A stretch of 24,372 nucleotides of DNA from an uncultured Eubacteriales bacterium (GCA_944333375.1 CALVKX010000006.1:1-24372); one strand, 5' to 3'. Shown: positions 15,563 to 23,247, counted from the first letter of the stretch. Translations and numbers: made by a program. Notes: generated from the sequence alone by a model not told the origin.

Positions 15563-16807
15563 ATGAAAAAAGCACTCACCATGCTTCTTTGCGTGGCCCT
15601 GCTGCTGGCCAACGCCGGCACGGTTGCCTGCGCCAGCGAGGAAATCACGCTGGAACTGTGGTACTGGCAAAGCTCGCTCAACGACGGCCTCATCGAGGCG
15701 GTCTCCGAGCAGTTCCCCGGCATCACCATCAACGCCAACAAGTTCAACAGCGAGAACATGCAGGAGAAGGTCACCACCGCGCTGGTTTCCAACGCGCCGC
15801 TGCCCGACATCCTTGTGATGGACGACTGGGTCAGCACCCTCATCCCGTATGCCGACCGCTTCTATAACCTCTACGACGAGCCCTTCAACGCGGCCGAGTA
15901 TCAGGACCAGTACCTGGAGTGGAAGTGGAAGAAGGCCGAGACGCCCGACGGCAAGCTCATCGGCTTCCCCATCGACGCCGGCCCCACCGCGATGTTCTAC
16001 CGCGCCGACCTGTTTGAGGCCGCCGGGCTGCCCAGCGAGCCCGAGGAAGTGGCCGAGCTGATGGCCACCTGGGACGGCGCGCTGGAGGCCGCCAAGCAGA
16101 TGATGGACACCACCGGCGTGTACATGTTCGACTTCCTGACCAACATCTACTGGATGATGATCTGCCAGCAGGAGCAGGGCCTGGTGGACGAAAACAACGA
16201 ATTCATCGGCGATAGCGAGGACTCCAAGACCGCCTTCTATACCGCCGCTTCCTTCGCCCCCTACGTGTTTGGCATGTCCAGTATGTACGGCACGGAATGG
16301 GCCGCGGCCCTCAACAACGGCGACGTCGCCGCCTACTGTGGCGCCGTGTGGACCATCGACATGCTCAAAAACGACGCCCCCGACACGGCCGGCAAATGGC
16401 GCGTGACCACCATGCCGGGCGGCGCAGGCAACAATGGCGGCTCCTGCATGGGCATCCCCGCCACCTCCGAGCATCCGCAGGAGGCCTTCCAGGTCATCAC
16501 CTGGCTGCAAAACGCGCAGAACCAGCTGACGCAGGTCGAGGAAAATTCACTCTTCCCCACCAACCTGGAAACCCTGGACAATCCCGCTCTGCTCAAGGCC
16601 GACGACTTCTTCGGCGGCCAGGTCATCAACGAGATCTTTGTCAAGTCCGCGCGGGAGATTCCCGCCCAGTATGTGGGCCTGAACTACTCCGTCTACCGCC
16701 AGTGCTTCTACGATGAGCTTTTGCTGGTGCAGGACACGGACAAGAATGTCGATGACGCCTGGAACGACGCCATGGCAGCCTGCGAGATGGTTTCGATCCT
16801 GAACTGA
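15563..16807 (+). CDS. Sugar ABC transporter substrate-binding protein
   Basis: A 414-residue family 1 extracellular solute-binding protein (MalE/UgpB/RafE type). The signal peptide is MKKALTMLLCVALLLANAG, ending at VACASEE. The cut could be after A-C-A (signal peptidase I) or before C23 as a weak lipobox. The mature part begins EITLELWYWQ, typical of the family, and has PDILVMDDW, DGKLIGFPIDAGPTAMFYRADLFEAAGLP, AAYCGAVWTIDML and GSCMGIPATSEHPQEAFQVITWL blocks. AAGGAGGAG lies just upstream of the ATG. It follows the GH2 gene by 58 bp and is separated from the permease genes by a strong hairpin, the usual arrangement for making the binding protein in excess. Ligand: presumably the GH2 substrate. 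Confidence 0.92.
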   Translation: MKKALTMLLCVALLLANAGTVACASEEITLELWYWQSSLNDGLIEAVSEQFPGITINANKFNSENMQEKVTTALVSNAPLPDILVMDDWVSTLIPYADRFYNLYDEPFNAAEYQDQYLEWKWKKAETPDGKLIGFPIDAGPTAMFYRADLFEAAGLPSEPEEVAELMATWDGALEAAKQMMDTTGVYMFDFLTNIYWMMICQQEQGLVDENNEFIGDSEDSKTAFYTAASFAPYVFGMSSMYGTEWAAALNNGDVAAYCGAVWTIDMLKNDAPDTAGKWRVTTMPGGAGNNGGSCMGIPATSEHPQEAFQVITWLQNAQNQLTQVEENSLFPTNLETLDNPALLKADDFFGGQVINEIFVKSAREIPAQYVGLNYSVYRQCFYDELLLVQDTDKNVDDAWNDAMAACEMVSILN

Positions 16808-16826
16808 GGCGACTTGAGCTGACATA

Positions 16827-16858
16827 GCGGGCCGGAGAGCCCAGATTCTCCGGCCCGC
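16827..16858 (+). terminator. Intercistronic hairpin after the binding protein gene
   Basis: GCGGGCCGGAGA (16827-16838) pairs perfectly over 12 bp with TCTCCGGCCCGC (16847-16858) across an 8-nt loop. Only TT follows, so it is probably a leaky terminator or RNase barrier that keeps binding-protein mRNA above permease mRNA. Confidence 0.7.
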
Positions 16859-16945
16859 TTCCCCATACGCCGCCCGTGCGCTGCGCGGCGCCAGCCGTCC
16901 CGCCCCATTGCAATCGTATTCATCCTATCATTGGGGGAAGTGTTG

Positions 16946-17860
16946 ATGAAAACACTCGAGCGAGGAAGAACGAAGAAATCCCTACTTGATGAGATCTGGT
17001 CAAAGCGCGCAATCTACCTTCTCATCAGCCCTTTCTTTCTTTTCTATGCCGTCTTCGGGCTCTATCCCATCGTCTATTCCCTGATCCTCTCCTTCCACAA
17101 GTGGTCGGGCTCGGGAGAGATGCAGTACATCGGACTTCTGAATTATCAGGTCCTGCTCAAAGACCCCAACTTCAGCAGGGCGGTTCTCAACACCCTGTCC
17201 ATCTGGTGCCTCAACACCATTCCCATGGTCATCATGGCGCTTATCATCGCCTTTCTGCTCAACCTGGCCTCGTTGAAATTCAAGGCTTTTTTCAGAGCCG
17301 TCTACTTTCTGCCCAACATCACCTCCACCGTGGCGGTGTCGATCGTCTTTTCCACCCTGTTTGCCAACAACTACGGATTGGTTAATTTCGCCCTGACATC
17401 CCTCGGACTTGGAACGGTAAGCTGGATGTCATCGACGTTTTGGATCCAGTTTGTCATCGCCCTGGTGGTGACGTGGCGCTGGACCGGATATAACGCCATC
17501 ATTGCCCTGGCCGGCCTGCAGAAGATCCCCGACTCGCTCTACGAGGCCGCCCGCATCGACGGCGCTTCCAACACGCAGATCTTTACCAGGATCACGCTTC
17601 CCCTGCTTAATCCCACCGTCCTTTTCATCATCATCACCTCCGTCATCGGCGGCTGGCAGGTCATGGAGGAGAGCTACATGCTCGTGGGCAAGGCCGGGGG
17701 ACTTGGCAAGGCCGGCATGACCGTGGTGCTCTACCTCTACAACAAGGCCTTCCTGGAGAGTACCTTCGGCTATGGCTCGGCCGTGTCGTGGGGCCTGTTC
17801 ATCATCATCGGCCTGTTCTCCGTCATCAACTGGTACCTGTTCCAGCGGGATACGGACTGA
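16946..17860 (+). CDS. Sugar ABC transporter permease (MalF/UgpA type)
   Basis: A 304-residue inner-membrane permease with six predicted helices. It opens with the cytoplasmic RTKKSLLDEIWSKRAIYLLISPFFLFYAVFGLYP segment typical of UgpA/LacF proteins. The EAA loop that docks the ATPase is present (YEAARIDGASNTQIFTRITLPLL). The start ATG at 16946 has GGGGGAAG 5 nt upstream; a TTG five codons earlier lies over that ribosome binding site and is unlikely. It is 14 bp ahead of the partner permease. No ATPase gene follows, so the system most likely uses a shared MsiK/UgpC-type ATPase. Confidence 0.92.
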   Translation: MKTLERGRTKKSLLDEIWSKRAIYLLISPFFLFYAVFGLYPIVYSLILSFHKWSGSGEMQYIGLLNYQVLLKDPNFSRAVLNTLSIWCLNTIPMVIMALIIAFLLNLASLKFKAFFRAVYFLPNITSTVAVSIVFSTLFANNYGLVNFALTSLGLGTVSWMSSTFWIQFVIALVVTWRWTGYNAIIALAGLQKIPDSLYEAARIDGASNTQIFTRITLPLLNPTVLFIIITSVIGGWQVMEESYMLVGKAGGLGKAGMTVVLYLYNKAFLESTFGYGSAVSWGLFIIIGLFSVINWYLFQRDTD

Positions 17861-17874
17861 GAGGAGGGGAGCGC

Positions 17875-18705
17875 ATGCTAAACAAACGGCTTGGAACCTT
17901 CTTCATCTATGCGTTCGTCCTTCTGGGGGTCGTGATTTCCCTGTTTCCCTTCTACTGGCTCTTTGTCATGTCCACGCGCACGTCGGCGGAGTTCTTCCGC
18001 TTCCCGCCGGTCATGATTCCGGGAACAAACCTGGGCAATAACTTTGCCTCCCTATCGACGGTTATTGACTTCACCCGTTCGCTGGTCAATTCTCTGATCG
18101 TCGCGACCGTGAAGACCGTGAGCGCCCTGTTCCTGTGCTCCATGGCGGCGTTCTACTTCGCCAAGTTCCGCTTTCCCGGAAACCGGCTGCTGTTTGGCAT
18201 CATCCTCATGAGCATGATGATCCCCTCGCAGCTTCTGATGATTCCCCAGCTCATCACGATGGGACGGATGGGGCTGGTTTCCTCGCTGTGGGCGCTCATT
18301 CTCCCCACGCTGGTGCCGGCGTTCGGCATCTTCTGGATGCGCCAGTACTGCACCGGCGCCATCCACGACGATCTCATCCACGCGGGACGCATCGACGGCT
18401 GCAACACGTTCCGCCTGTTCTGGAACGTGGGATTTCCCATCATGACCCCGGGCCTGGCCTTTCTGGCGATCCACACCTTCATGACGGCCTGGAACGACTT
18501 CCTCTGGCCCCTCATCGTGCTCAGCGACCAGAAGAACTTCACCGTCCAGGTTGCGCTGGGCCAGCTTCAGGGCATGCATACAAAGACGGACTACGGCGCC
18601 GTCACCTGCGGCGCGCTGCTGGCAACCCTTCCCCTGATCGCCCTGTTCCTGGGATGCAACCGCTTCTTTATCGCCGGGATCGCCTCCGGCAGCATCAAGG
18701 ACTGA
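17875..18705 (+). CDS. Sugar ABC transporter permease (MalG/UgpE type)
   Basis: A 276-residue second permease of the carbohydrate uptake CUT1 family. It has LFPFYWLFVMSTRT after helix 1, six helices, an AFYFAKFRFPGN loop, and an EAA-like loop reading LIHAGRIDGCNTFRLFWNVGFPIM, where the usual E-A-A is changed to H-A-G while the downstream G is kept. It ends with FFIAGIASGSIKD, the family's usual C-terminus (GxxxGAVKG-like). GAGGAGGGGAG is placed just before the ATG at 17875. It is the last gene of the operon; a strong terminator follows within 50 bp. Confidence 0.92.
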   Translation: MLNKRLGTFFIYAFVLLGVVISLFPFYWLFVMSTRTSAEFFRFPPVMIPGTNLGNNFASLSTVIDFTRSLVNSLIVATVKTVSALFLCSMAAFYFAKFRFPGNRLLFGIILMSMMIPSQLLMIPQLITMGRMGLVSSLWALILPTLVPAFGIFWMRQYCTGAIHDDLIHAGRIDGCNTFRLFWNVGFPIMTPGLAFLAIHTFMTAWNDFLWPLIVLSDQKNFTVQVALGQLQGMHTKTDYGAVTCGALLATLPLIALFLGCNRFFIAGIASGSIKD

Positions 18706-18725
18706 CCCAAAACCGATTCGCCTTC

Positions 18726-18754
18726 AGCCCGGCCCGCGCGAGGCCGGGCTTTTT
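18726..18754 (+). terminator. Terminator of the GH2/sugar ABC operon
   Basis: AGCCCGGCC (18726-18734) and GGCCGGGCT (18742-18750) form a perfect 9-bp stem with a 7-nt loop, followed by five T. Confidence 0.88.
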
Positions 18755-18870
18755 GCCTGCCCATTACCCCGCGCAAAAAGCTCCCGGAAGACTGGGCTGC
18801 CTGGAATCTGCAAAGAAGAACACCCTGAAATGCAATTCTGGCTCTTTTCTGTGCAAATTGTTTCCACCTG

Positions 18871-18899
18871 TTGACGAAAGAAGGAAAATGTGTTACCAT
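18871..18899 (+). promoter_or_regulatory. Promoter of the molybdate-type importer operon
   Basis: TTGACG (18871-18876), a 17-bp spacer and TACCAT (18894-18899). The predicted start near 18906 falls inside the palindrome that begins at the -10 box, so a bound repressor would block transcription. Confidence 0.65.
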
Positions 18900-18924
18900 C
18901 GTTATACTTCAAAAAATATAACGA
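18899..18924. promoter_or_regulatory. ModE-type operator
   Basis: TCGTTATA (18899-18906) and TATAACGA (18917-18924) form a perfect 8+8 inverted repeat with a 10-bp spacer. The CGTTATA...TATAACG arms and their spacing match my recollection of the Escherichia coli modA operator layout. It overlaps the -10 and the start site. A ModE-like protein is encoded three genes downstream in the same operon, which supports molybdate- or tungstate-responsive autorepression. Confidence 0.75.
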
Positions 18925-18941
18925 AGGCAGGAGGAAGAACG

Positions 18942-19949
18942 ATGTACAAGAGAATGATCGCCCTTGTGCTGAGCCTGATGCTGGCGCTGCTTGGGTCCGT
19001 GTGCCTGGCGGAGGAACAGGCGGCGTTTCCCGTTACGGTCACGGACGCCGCGGGGCGCGAGGTGACGATTGAGCAGGCGCCCCAAAGGCTTGTGAGCGGC
19101 TACTATATCACCACGTCCATGCTCATCGCCCTGGGCCTTGAGGACCGGCTGGTCGGCATTGAGGCCAAGGCGGACAGCCGGCCCATCTATGCGCTCGCCG
19201 CGCCGGAGCTTTTGGAGCTGCCCAGCGTTGGCACGGCCAAGGAGTTTGATCTGGAGGGCTGCGCGGCGCTGGCGCCGGATCTGGTCATTCTGCCCATCAA
19301 GCTCAAGGACACGGTCGCGGCGCTGGAGGAGCTGGGGATCCCGACGCTTCTGGTCAACCCGGAGGACCTGACGCTTCTGGCGGAGACGATCGAAATGCTG
19401 GGCGCGGCAACGGGCGCTCAGGAGCAGGCCGCGGCGCTTCTGGACAACAACGCGCAGACGGAGGCGGAGCTGACGGCGCTTCTGGCGGAGACGGACCGTC
19501 CGAGGGTGTATCTTGCAGGAAACAGCAGCTATCTGAGCACCGCGGGCGAAAAGATGTACCAGAACACGCTCATCGAGCTGGGCGGCGGGCAGAACGTCGC
19601 CGCCGGGATCGAGGATACCTACTGGGCGGAAATCTCCTATGAGCAGCTTCTGACGTGGAATCCCGAGGTGATCGTGATCGTGCCGGAAGCCGCCTACACC
19701 CGGGAGGAGCTGCTCAGCGACCCGCAGCTTTCCGGCCTGGACGCCATAGAAAACGGCGCGGTCTATGAGATGCCCTCGGCGTTTGAGGCGTGGGATTCGC
19801 CTGTGCCCAGCGCCATGCTGGGCAGCCGCTGGATGGCGGCCGTGCTGCACGGGGATGTCTATGCCTTTGAGACCTTCTGTGCCGACGCGGCGGCATTTTA
19901 TGCGGCGTTTTACGGCATTGAGATCGATACGGCCCTTTTGACGAAATGA
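18942..19949 (+). CDS. Type II ABC importer substrate-binding protein (MolA/BtuF/FecB-like)
   Basis: A 335-residue exported binding protein of the cluster A-II (TroA/BtuF/FhuD) fold: VTVTDAAGREVTIEQAPQRLVSGYYITTSMLIALGLEDRLVGIEAKAD, then the LAPDLVILP segment at the end of the first lobe and a helical backbone. The C-terminal lobe contains WNPEVIVIVPEAAYTREELLSDP. The signal peptide (residues 1-24, ending CLAEEQ) has a signal peptidase I type site and no lipobox. ATG 18942 is chosen because GGCAGGAGGAAG sits just upstream; the longer frame is antisense to nothing real and lacks a start signal. The gene is first in a six-gene operon. Fold alone would allow iron-siderophore, cobalamin or heme, but the ModE box and ModE/MobA-like genes favour molybdate or tungstate. 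Confidence 0.88.
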   Translation: MYKRMIALVLSLMLALLGSVCLAEEQAAFPVTVTDAAGREVTIEQAPQRLVSGYYITTSMLIALGLEDRLVGIEAKADSRPIYALAAPELLELPSVGTAKEFDLEGCAALAPDLVILPIKLKDTVAALEELGIPTLLVNPEDLTLLAETIEMLGAATGAQEQAAALLDNNAQTEAELTALLAETDRPRVYLAGNSSYLSTAGEKMYQNTLIELGGGQNVAAGIEDTYWAEISYEQLLTWNPEVIVIVPEAAYTREELLSDPQLSGLDAIENGAVYEMPSAFEAWDSPVPSAMLGSRWMAAVLHGDVYAFETFCADAAAFYAAFYGIEIDTALLTK

Positions 19950-19956
19950 GCGCGTC

Positions 19957-20937
19957 ATGAAAACAGGCAAGAAGCTCGCGTTGTACTTTGCGGCGGCCCT
20001 CGTTGTTACGGGGGCTGCCTTTGCTGCTTCTCTGGCGGTGGGGCGCTATCCCATTGACTGGGCGCAGCTTGCGGCGGACGGCATGGACCGCCGCGTGTTT
20101 TTCACGCTCCGCCTGCCGCGCACATGCATGGCGCTGCTGGCGGGGTTTGCGCTGGGTATATCGGGCGGCGTATATCAGACGGTGTTTCAAAACCCGCTGG
20201 CCGCGCCGGACATCATCGGCGTGTCGTCGGGGGCGTCGGCCGGAGCCGCCGCGGCCATCCTGTTCTTTGGCGGCGGCGTGACGCTCACGGCGCTGCTCGC
20301 CTTCGCGGGAGGCATGACGGCGGTCCTGGCGGTGCTGGCACTGGCCGGCTTTGTGCGGCAGCAGGGCGTCACGGGGATCGTGCTGGCGGGAATCGCCGTA
20401 AACGCCCTCACACAATCCTTGCTGATGCTGATGAAGCTGACGGCCGACCCGGAAAAACAGCTTGCCGCCATCGAATTTTGGACGATGGGGAGCTTTGCGG
20501 ACGTGACGATGCAAAAGCTCCTGGGCGTTTTGCCGCTCGTGGCAGGAGGGCTTTTGTGCCTGTTTTTGCTCAACCGGCAGATCCTGCTGCTGGGCCTGGG
20601 GGAAGAAGATGCGCGGATGCTCGGTGTGCCGGTGGGTGTGATGCGCTGCGCGGTGCTGCTGCTGGCTACGCTTGTCACCGGCGCGGTGGTGAGCATGACG
20701 GGTCTGATTTCCTTTATCGGGCTGCTCGCGCCGCACATCGCCCGGCTGCTCACCCGCAGCAGCCGTTTTTCAACAACGGTGCTTGCCGGCCTCGCCGGAG
20801 GCGCGCTGCTGCTGGCAGCCGACGTGCTGGCCCGTAGCGTCGGTTCAAGCGAGGTCCCCGTGAGCATCGTCACATCGCTGCTGGGCGTGCCCTTCCTCCT
20901 GCGGCTGATGTGTCAGAGGGGGGAGCGCAATGGATGA
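19957..20937 (+). CDS. Type II ABC importer permease (BtuC/FecCD/MolB family)
   Basis: A 326-residue, roughly ten-helix permease of the FecCD/BtuC family. Family marks are RLPRTCMALLAGFALGISGGVYQTVFQNPLAAPDIIGVSSGASAGAAAAILF, the cytoplasmic coupling region ARMLGVPVG, and SMTGLISFIGLLAPHIARLL near the C-terminus. It starts 7 bp after the binding protein gene and ends 8 bp inside the ATPase gene, so translation is coupled. In the MolBC system of Haemophilus influenzae this family moves molybdate and tungstate, which fits the ModE context here. Siderophore or corrinoid transport is the alternative. Confidence 0.92.
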   Translation: MKTGKKLALYFAAALVVTGAAFAASLAVGRYPIDWAQLAADGMDRRVFFTLRLPRTCMALLAGFALGISGGVYQTVFQNPLAAPDIIGVSSGASAGAAAAILFFGGGVTLTALLAFAGGMTAVLAVLALAGFVRQQGVTGIVLAGIAVNALTQSLLMLMKLTADPEKQLAAIEFWTMGSFADVTMQKLLGVLPLVAGGLLCLFLLNRQILLLGLGEEDARMLGVPVGVMRCAVLLLATLVTGAVVSMTGLISFIGLLAPHIARLLTRSSRFSTTVLAGLAGGALLLAADVLARSVGSSEVPVSIVTSLLGVPFLLRLMCQRGERNG

Positions 20938-21715
20938 GCTTCTGCGCGTTGACGGCCTTTGCGCCGGCTATGGACGCCGTCAGGTGCTTGGGGACATCTC
21001 CTTTACGGTGCGCCGCGGCGAGCTGTGCGCGCTGCTGGGGGCCAACGGCTCCGGAAAATCCACGCTCCTGCGGGCGCTGTGCGGCTTGACGGATGCGCCC
21101 GAAGGGTGTATGTTATTGGAAGCGGAAAGCCTGCGGGACATGTCCTGCCGGCGGCGCGCGCAAAGGATCGGCTACCTGGCCCAGCGCAGCACCTGCGAGC
21201 TGGCGCTGAGCGTCATGGACGTCGTGCTGATGGGCTGCAACCCGGCGCTCGGCCCGTTTCAGAAGCCGGGGCCGGAGGACAGGCGCCGCGCCATGGCGCT
21301 GCTGGCGGAGCTGGGAGACGCGGCATGGGCGGAGGCCGGATACCTTTCGCTGAGCGAGGGCCAGCGCCAGCTGGTGCTGTTTGCGCGCACGCTCGTGCGC
21401 CGTTCGCCGCTGCTTTTGCTCGACGAGCCGGACAGCGCGCTGGACTACGAGCGCCGTCACCGGCTGCTGCGCTGGCTGAAGGCGTATGCGCAGAGGGAAG
21501 AGGCGGGGGTTTTGCTGTGCAGCCACGACGCGAACATCGCCCTGCGCTACGCCGACCGCCTGCTTCTGCTCAGGGACGGACGGCTCGTGGACCAGGTCCA
21601 TATGGCGCGCGCCACCGCCGAGAGCCTTGAGGAAGCGCTCACGAAAATCTACGGCCCGGTCGAGGTTCTGCGCCATGGGAGACACTTTCTGATGACAAGA
21701 GGAGACGCGGAATGA
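20930..21715 (+). CDS. Type II ABC importer ATPase (BtuD/FecE/MolC family)
   Basis: A 261-residue ATPase. Walker A is GANGSGKST at residues 37-45. The signature is LSEGQRQLV, in which the usual G-G-Q is E-G-Q, as often seen in this family. Walker B LLLLDEPDSALDY and the switch histidine in CSHDANIA are intact. Its ATG lies 8 bp before the end of the permease gene, and its TGA shares an ATGA with the ModE gene. The protein powers the permease dimer at the inner face of the membrane. Confidence 0.93.
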   Translation: MDELLRVDGLCAGYGRRQVLGDISFTVRRGELCALLGANGSGKSTLLRALCGLTDAPEGCMLLEAESLRDMSCRRRAQRIGYLAQRSTCELALSVMDVVLMGCNPALGPFQKPGPEDRRRAMALLAELGDAAWAEAGYLSLSEGQRQLVLFARTLVRRSPLLLLDEPDSALDYERRHRLLRWLKAYAQREEAGVLLCSHDANIALRYADRLLLLRDGRLVDQVHMARATAESLEEALTKIYGPVEVLRHGRHFLMTRGDAE

Positions 21716-22080
21716 AGCTCAAATTCGGAATCTATTTTTGCGACGACGAGGGAGAAAAGTTCTTTGGGGAAGGCCCGTACCAGCTGCTGCGCGGCATCGA
21801 CGAGCTGGGGAGCCTGCGCGCCTCGGCCAAGCGGATGGGCATGGCCTATACCAAGGCGTTCGGCATCCTCAAGCGGGCGGAGGACGCGTTCGCGTTCCCG
21901 CTCACCCAGCGCAGAATCGGCGGAAAAGGCGGCGGGGGAAGCATGCTGACGCCGGGGGCAAAGGAGCTGCTGATGCGCTATGAGGCCTACAAAACAAGCT
22001 GCACCCAGATGGCTGAAAGCCTATACAATACACACTTTTCAACATTCCGGCCGGAAAAGTCTGCTCATTACCGGCGCTAA
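21712..22080 (+). CDS. modE: Single-domain ModE-like transcriptional regulator
   Basis: A 122-residue winged helix-turn-helix protein matching the N-terminal DNA-binding domain of ModE: LLRGIDELGSLRASAKRMGMAYTKAFGILKRAE, then the hallmark GGKGGGGSMLTPGAKELLMRYEAY. The C-terminal molybdate-binding (TOBE/Mop) domains of full ModE are absent. The last dozen residues look unrelated and overlap the next gene. Family knowledge: such short ModE proteins occur in many anaerobes, and how they sense the oxyanion is less clear. Start ATG 21712 overlaps the ATPase stop as ATGA. It is the natural ligand of the palindrome at 18899-18924, giving an autoregulated operon. Confidence 0.9.
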   Translation: MKLKFGIYFCDDEGEKFFGEGPYQLLRGIDELGSLRASAKRMGMAYTKAFGILKRAEDAFAFPLTQRRIGGKGGGGSMLTPGAKELLMRYEAYKTSCTQMAESLYNTHFSTFRPEKSAHYRR

Positions 22081-22513
22081 GGGCGCGGGCAAGAGCACGC
22101 TGCTGGAGGCGCTCATCGGCGGCGCGCCTGTGCCCGGCGTGGTCAGCGAGGTGGAGCGCGGCGCGGACGGGCTCCCGGCGCGCGTGCGGCTCAGGGGGCG
22201 CGGGGGCGGCGAGGGCTGCCTGATCGGCGTGCGGGACACGGGCGCGATGCAGCCGCGCAAGGAGGCGTTGGACGCCGGGGGCGTGGCGCTGCTGCGCGCG
22301 GCCAGGCAAGCGCCGGGCGCCTGGGCCGCGGTCGACGAGATCGGCTTTCTGGAGTCATGCAGCCCGGCGTACCTGGCCGAGCTGCGTCTGCTGCTTGCGG
22401 AAAAGCGCGTGCTGGCGGCGGTCCGCAAGGACAGCACGCCTTTTTTGCGGGAGCTTTTTGCGCGAAGCGACTGCTTCGTGCTGGACCTTGACCAACTGGA
22501 GGCCCAACTATGA
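21980..22513 (+). CDS. THEP1-like nucleoside-triphosphatase
   Basis: A P-loop NTPase of up to 177 residues. Walker A is GAKGAGKST and the Walker B-like block is VDEIGFLE, the DEIG-x-x-E form seen in the THEP1/NTPase_1 family, followed by LAELRLLLAEKRVLAAVRKDS. The homology begins near 22055. The only ATG is at 21980, which gives a 101-bp overlap with modE and about 25 leading residues without homology. Other possibilities are a CTG start at 22061 or a +1 frameshift that would fuse it to ModE. The downstream end is normal: its TGA shares an ATGA with the nucleotidyltransferase gene. The role is unknown. Its place between modE and a MobA/MocA-like gene suggests a part in molybdenum cofactor nucleotide chemistry. 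Confidence 0.75.
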   Translation: MRPTKQAAPRWLKAYTIHTFQHSGRKSLLITGAKGAGKSTLLEALIGGAPVPGVVSEVERGADGLPARVRLRGRGGGEGCLIGVRDTGAMQPRKEALDAGGVALLRAARQAPGAWAAVDEIGFLESCSPAYLAELRLLLAEKRVLAAVRKDSTPFLRELFARSDCFVLDLDQLEAQL

Positions 22514-23097
22514 AGATCGGCTGCGTCGTCATGGCCGCCGGGCGCGGGCGGCGCTTCGGGGGCAACAAGCTGCTTGCGCCGCTGGCAGGCGCGCCGCTGC
22601 TCGCCCATGCGCTGGGCGCGCTTCCGCGCGGGCGCCTTGCGCGCGTGGTGGCCGTGGTCAGCGACGGTGAGGTGGAGGCCCTGTGCGGCGCGTGCGGCGT
22701 CAGGGCCGTGCGCTATCCCGGCGGGCCGCAGAGCGATACCGTCCGCCTGGGCGTCGCCGAGATGACGGACATGGACGGATGCCTCTTTGTCCAGGGCGAC
22801 CAGCCCCTCCTCACCGCCGGGAGCGTTGAGCGGCTGCTGGACAGCTTTGCCGCCGCGCCCGGAGCGGTGCACCGCCTGTCCTATGACGGCGTGCCGGGCA
22901 GCCCCGTCGTTTTTCCCAGACGCCTCTTTCCGGCGCTGGCCGCGCTCACCGGCGAGCGCGGCGGCATGGCGGCGGCGCGGGAAGCGGGCGCGGCCATCCG
23001 GCTGACACCGGCGCTTTCGGCCGTTGAAGGAATGGATGCGGACACGGAAAAAGCGTTATCCGAAATTGAAAAAATCATGGCTTCCCCAAAACCGTAA
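22510..23097 (+). CDS. MobA/MocA-like molybdenum cofactor nucleotidyltransferase
   Basis: A 195-residue protein of the MobA-like NTP transferase family (NTP_transf_3). The nucleotide-binding loop AAGRGRRFGGNK is at residues 9-20; the metal aspartate lies in FVQGDQPLL; then come GSPVVFPRRLFPAL, GERGGMAAAR and the closing DADTEKAL. Relatives add CMP or GMP to molybdopterin (MocA, MobA) or serve xanthine dehydrogenase maturation. The G-N-K form and the neighbouring ssnA favour the MocA (cytidylyl) group used by molybdenum hydroxylases, but this is inference. ATG 22510 overlaps the upstream stop as ATGA. It is the last gene of the operon, and its stop lies inside the terminator stem. Confidence 0.88.
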   Translation: MKIGCVVMAAGRGRRFGGNKLLAPLAGAPLLAHALGALPRGRLARVVAVVSDGEVEALCGACGVRAVRYPGGPQSDTVRLGVAEMTDMDGCLFVQGDQPLLTAGSVERLLDSFAAAPGAVHRLSYDGVPGSPVVFPRRLFPALAALTGERGGMAAAREAGAAIRLTPALSAVEGMDADTEKALSEIEKIMASPKP

Positions 23098-23144
23098 CCC
23101 GTTGCGGCAAAACCGGTTGCGGGCAGGGGAAGCGTGATTTTTTT
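23080..23144 (+). terminator. Terminator of the importer/ModE/MocA operon
   Basis: GCTTCCCC (23080-23087) pairs perfectly with GGGGAAGC (23126-23133). An imperfect inner stem (CCCG...CGGG, 23098-23123) fills the middle, and seven T (23138-23144) follow. The 5' arm lies within the last codons of the nucleotidyltransferase gene. Confidence 0.75.
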
Positions 23145-23218
23145 ATGTCAAAAATTATGAAAAGTACACACCTGTTATCCTGCCAAATTGTACAAATGAT
23201 AGAAAATTCATCACGCGC

Positions 23219-23247
23219 TTGCAAGGACTGCGGGCGGGTGCTATACT
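23219..23247 (+). promoter_or_regulatory. Promoter of ssnA
   Basis: TTGCAA (23219-23224), a 17-bp spacer and TATACT (23242-23247) predict a start near 23254 and a leader of about 340 nt before the ssnA ATG. An 8-bp palindrome TTGTACAA (23188-23195) lies 23 bp upstream of the -35 and could be a regulator site. Confidence 0.7.

Noticed and set aside
13228..15843. Long 871-residue open frame on the minus strand opposite the GH2 gene
   Set aside because: It is antisense to an intact GH2 enzyme, has low-complexity composition (A, V, H, R rich) typical of GC-rich antisense frames, and lacks a ribosome binding site.
15545..16510. 321-residue minus-strand open frame opposite the sugar-binding protein
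   Set aside because: Antisense shadow rich in G, V and H, with no start signal.
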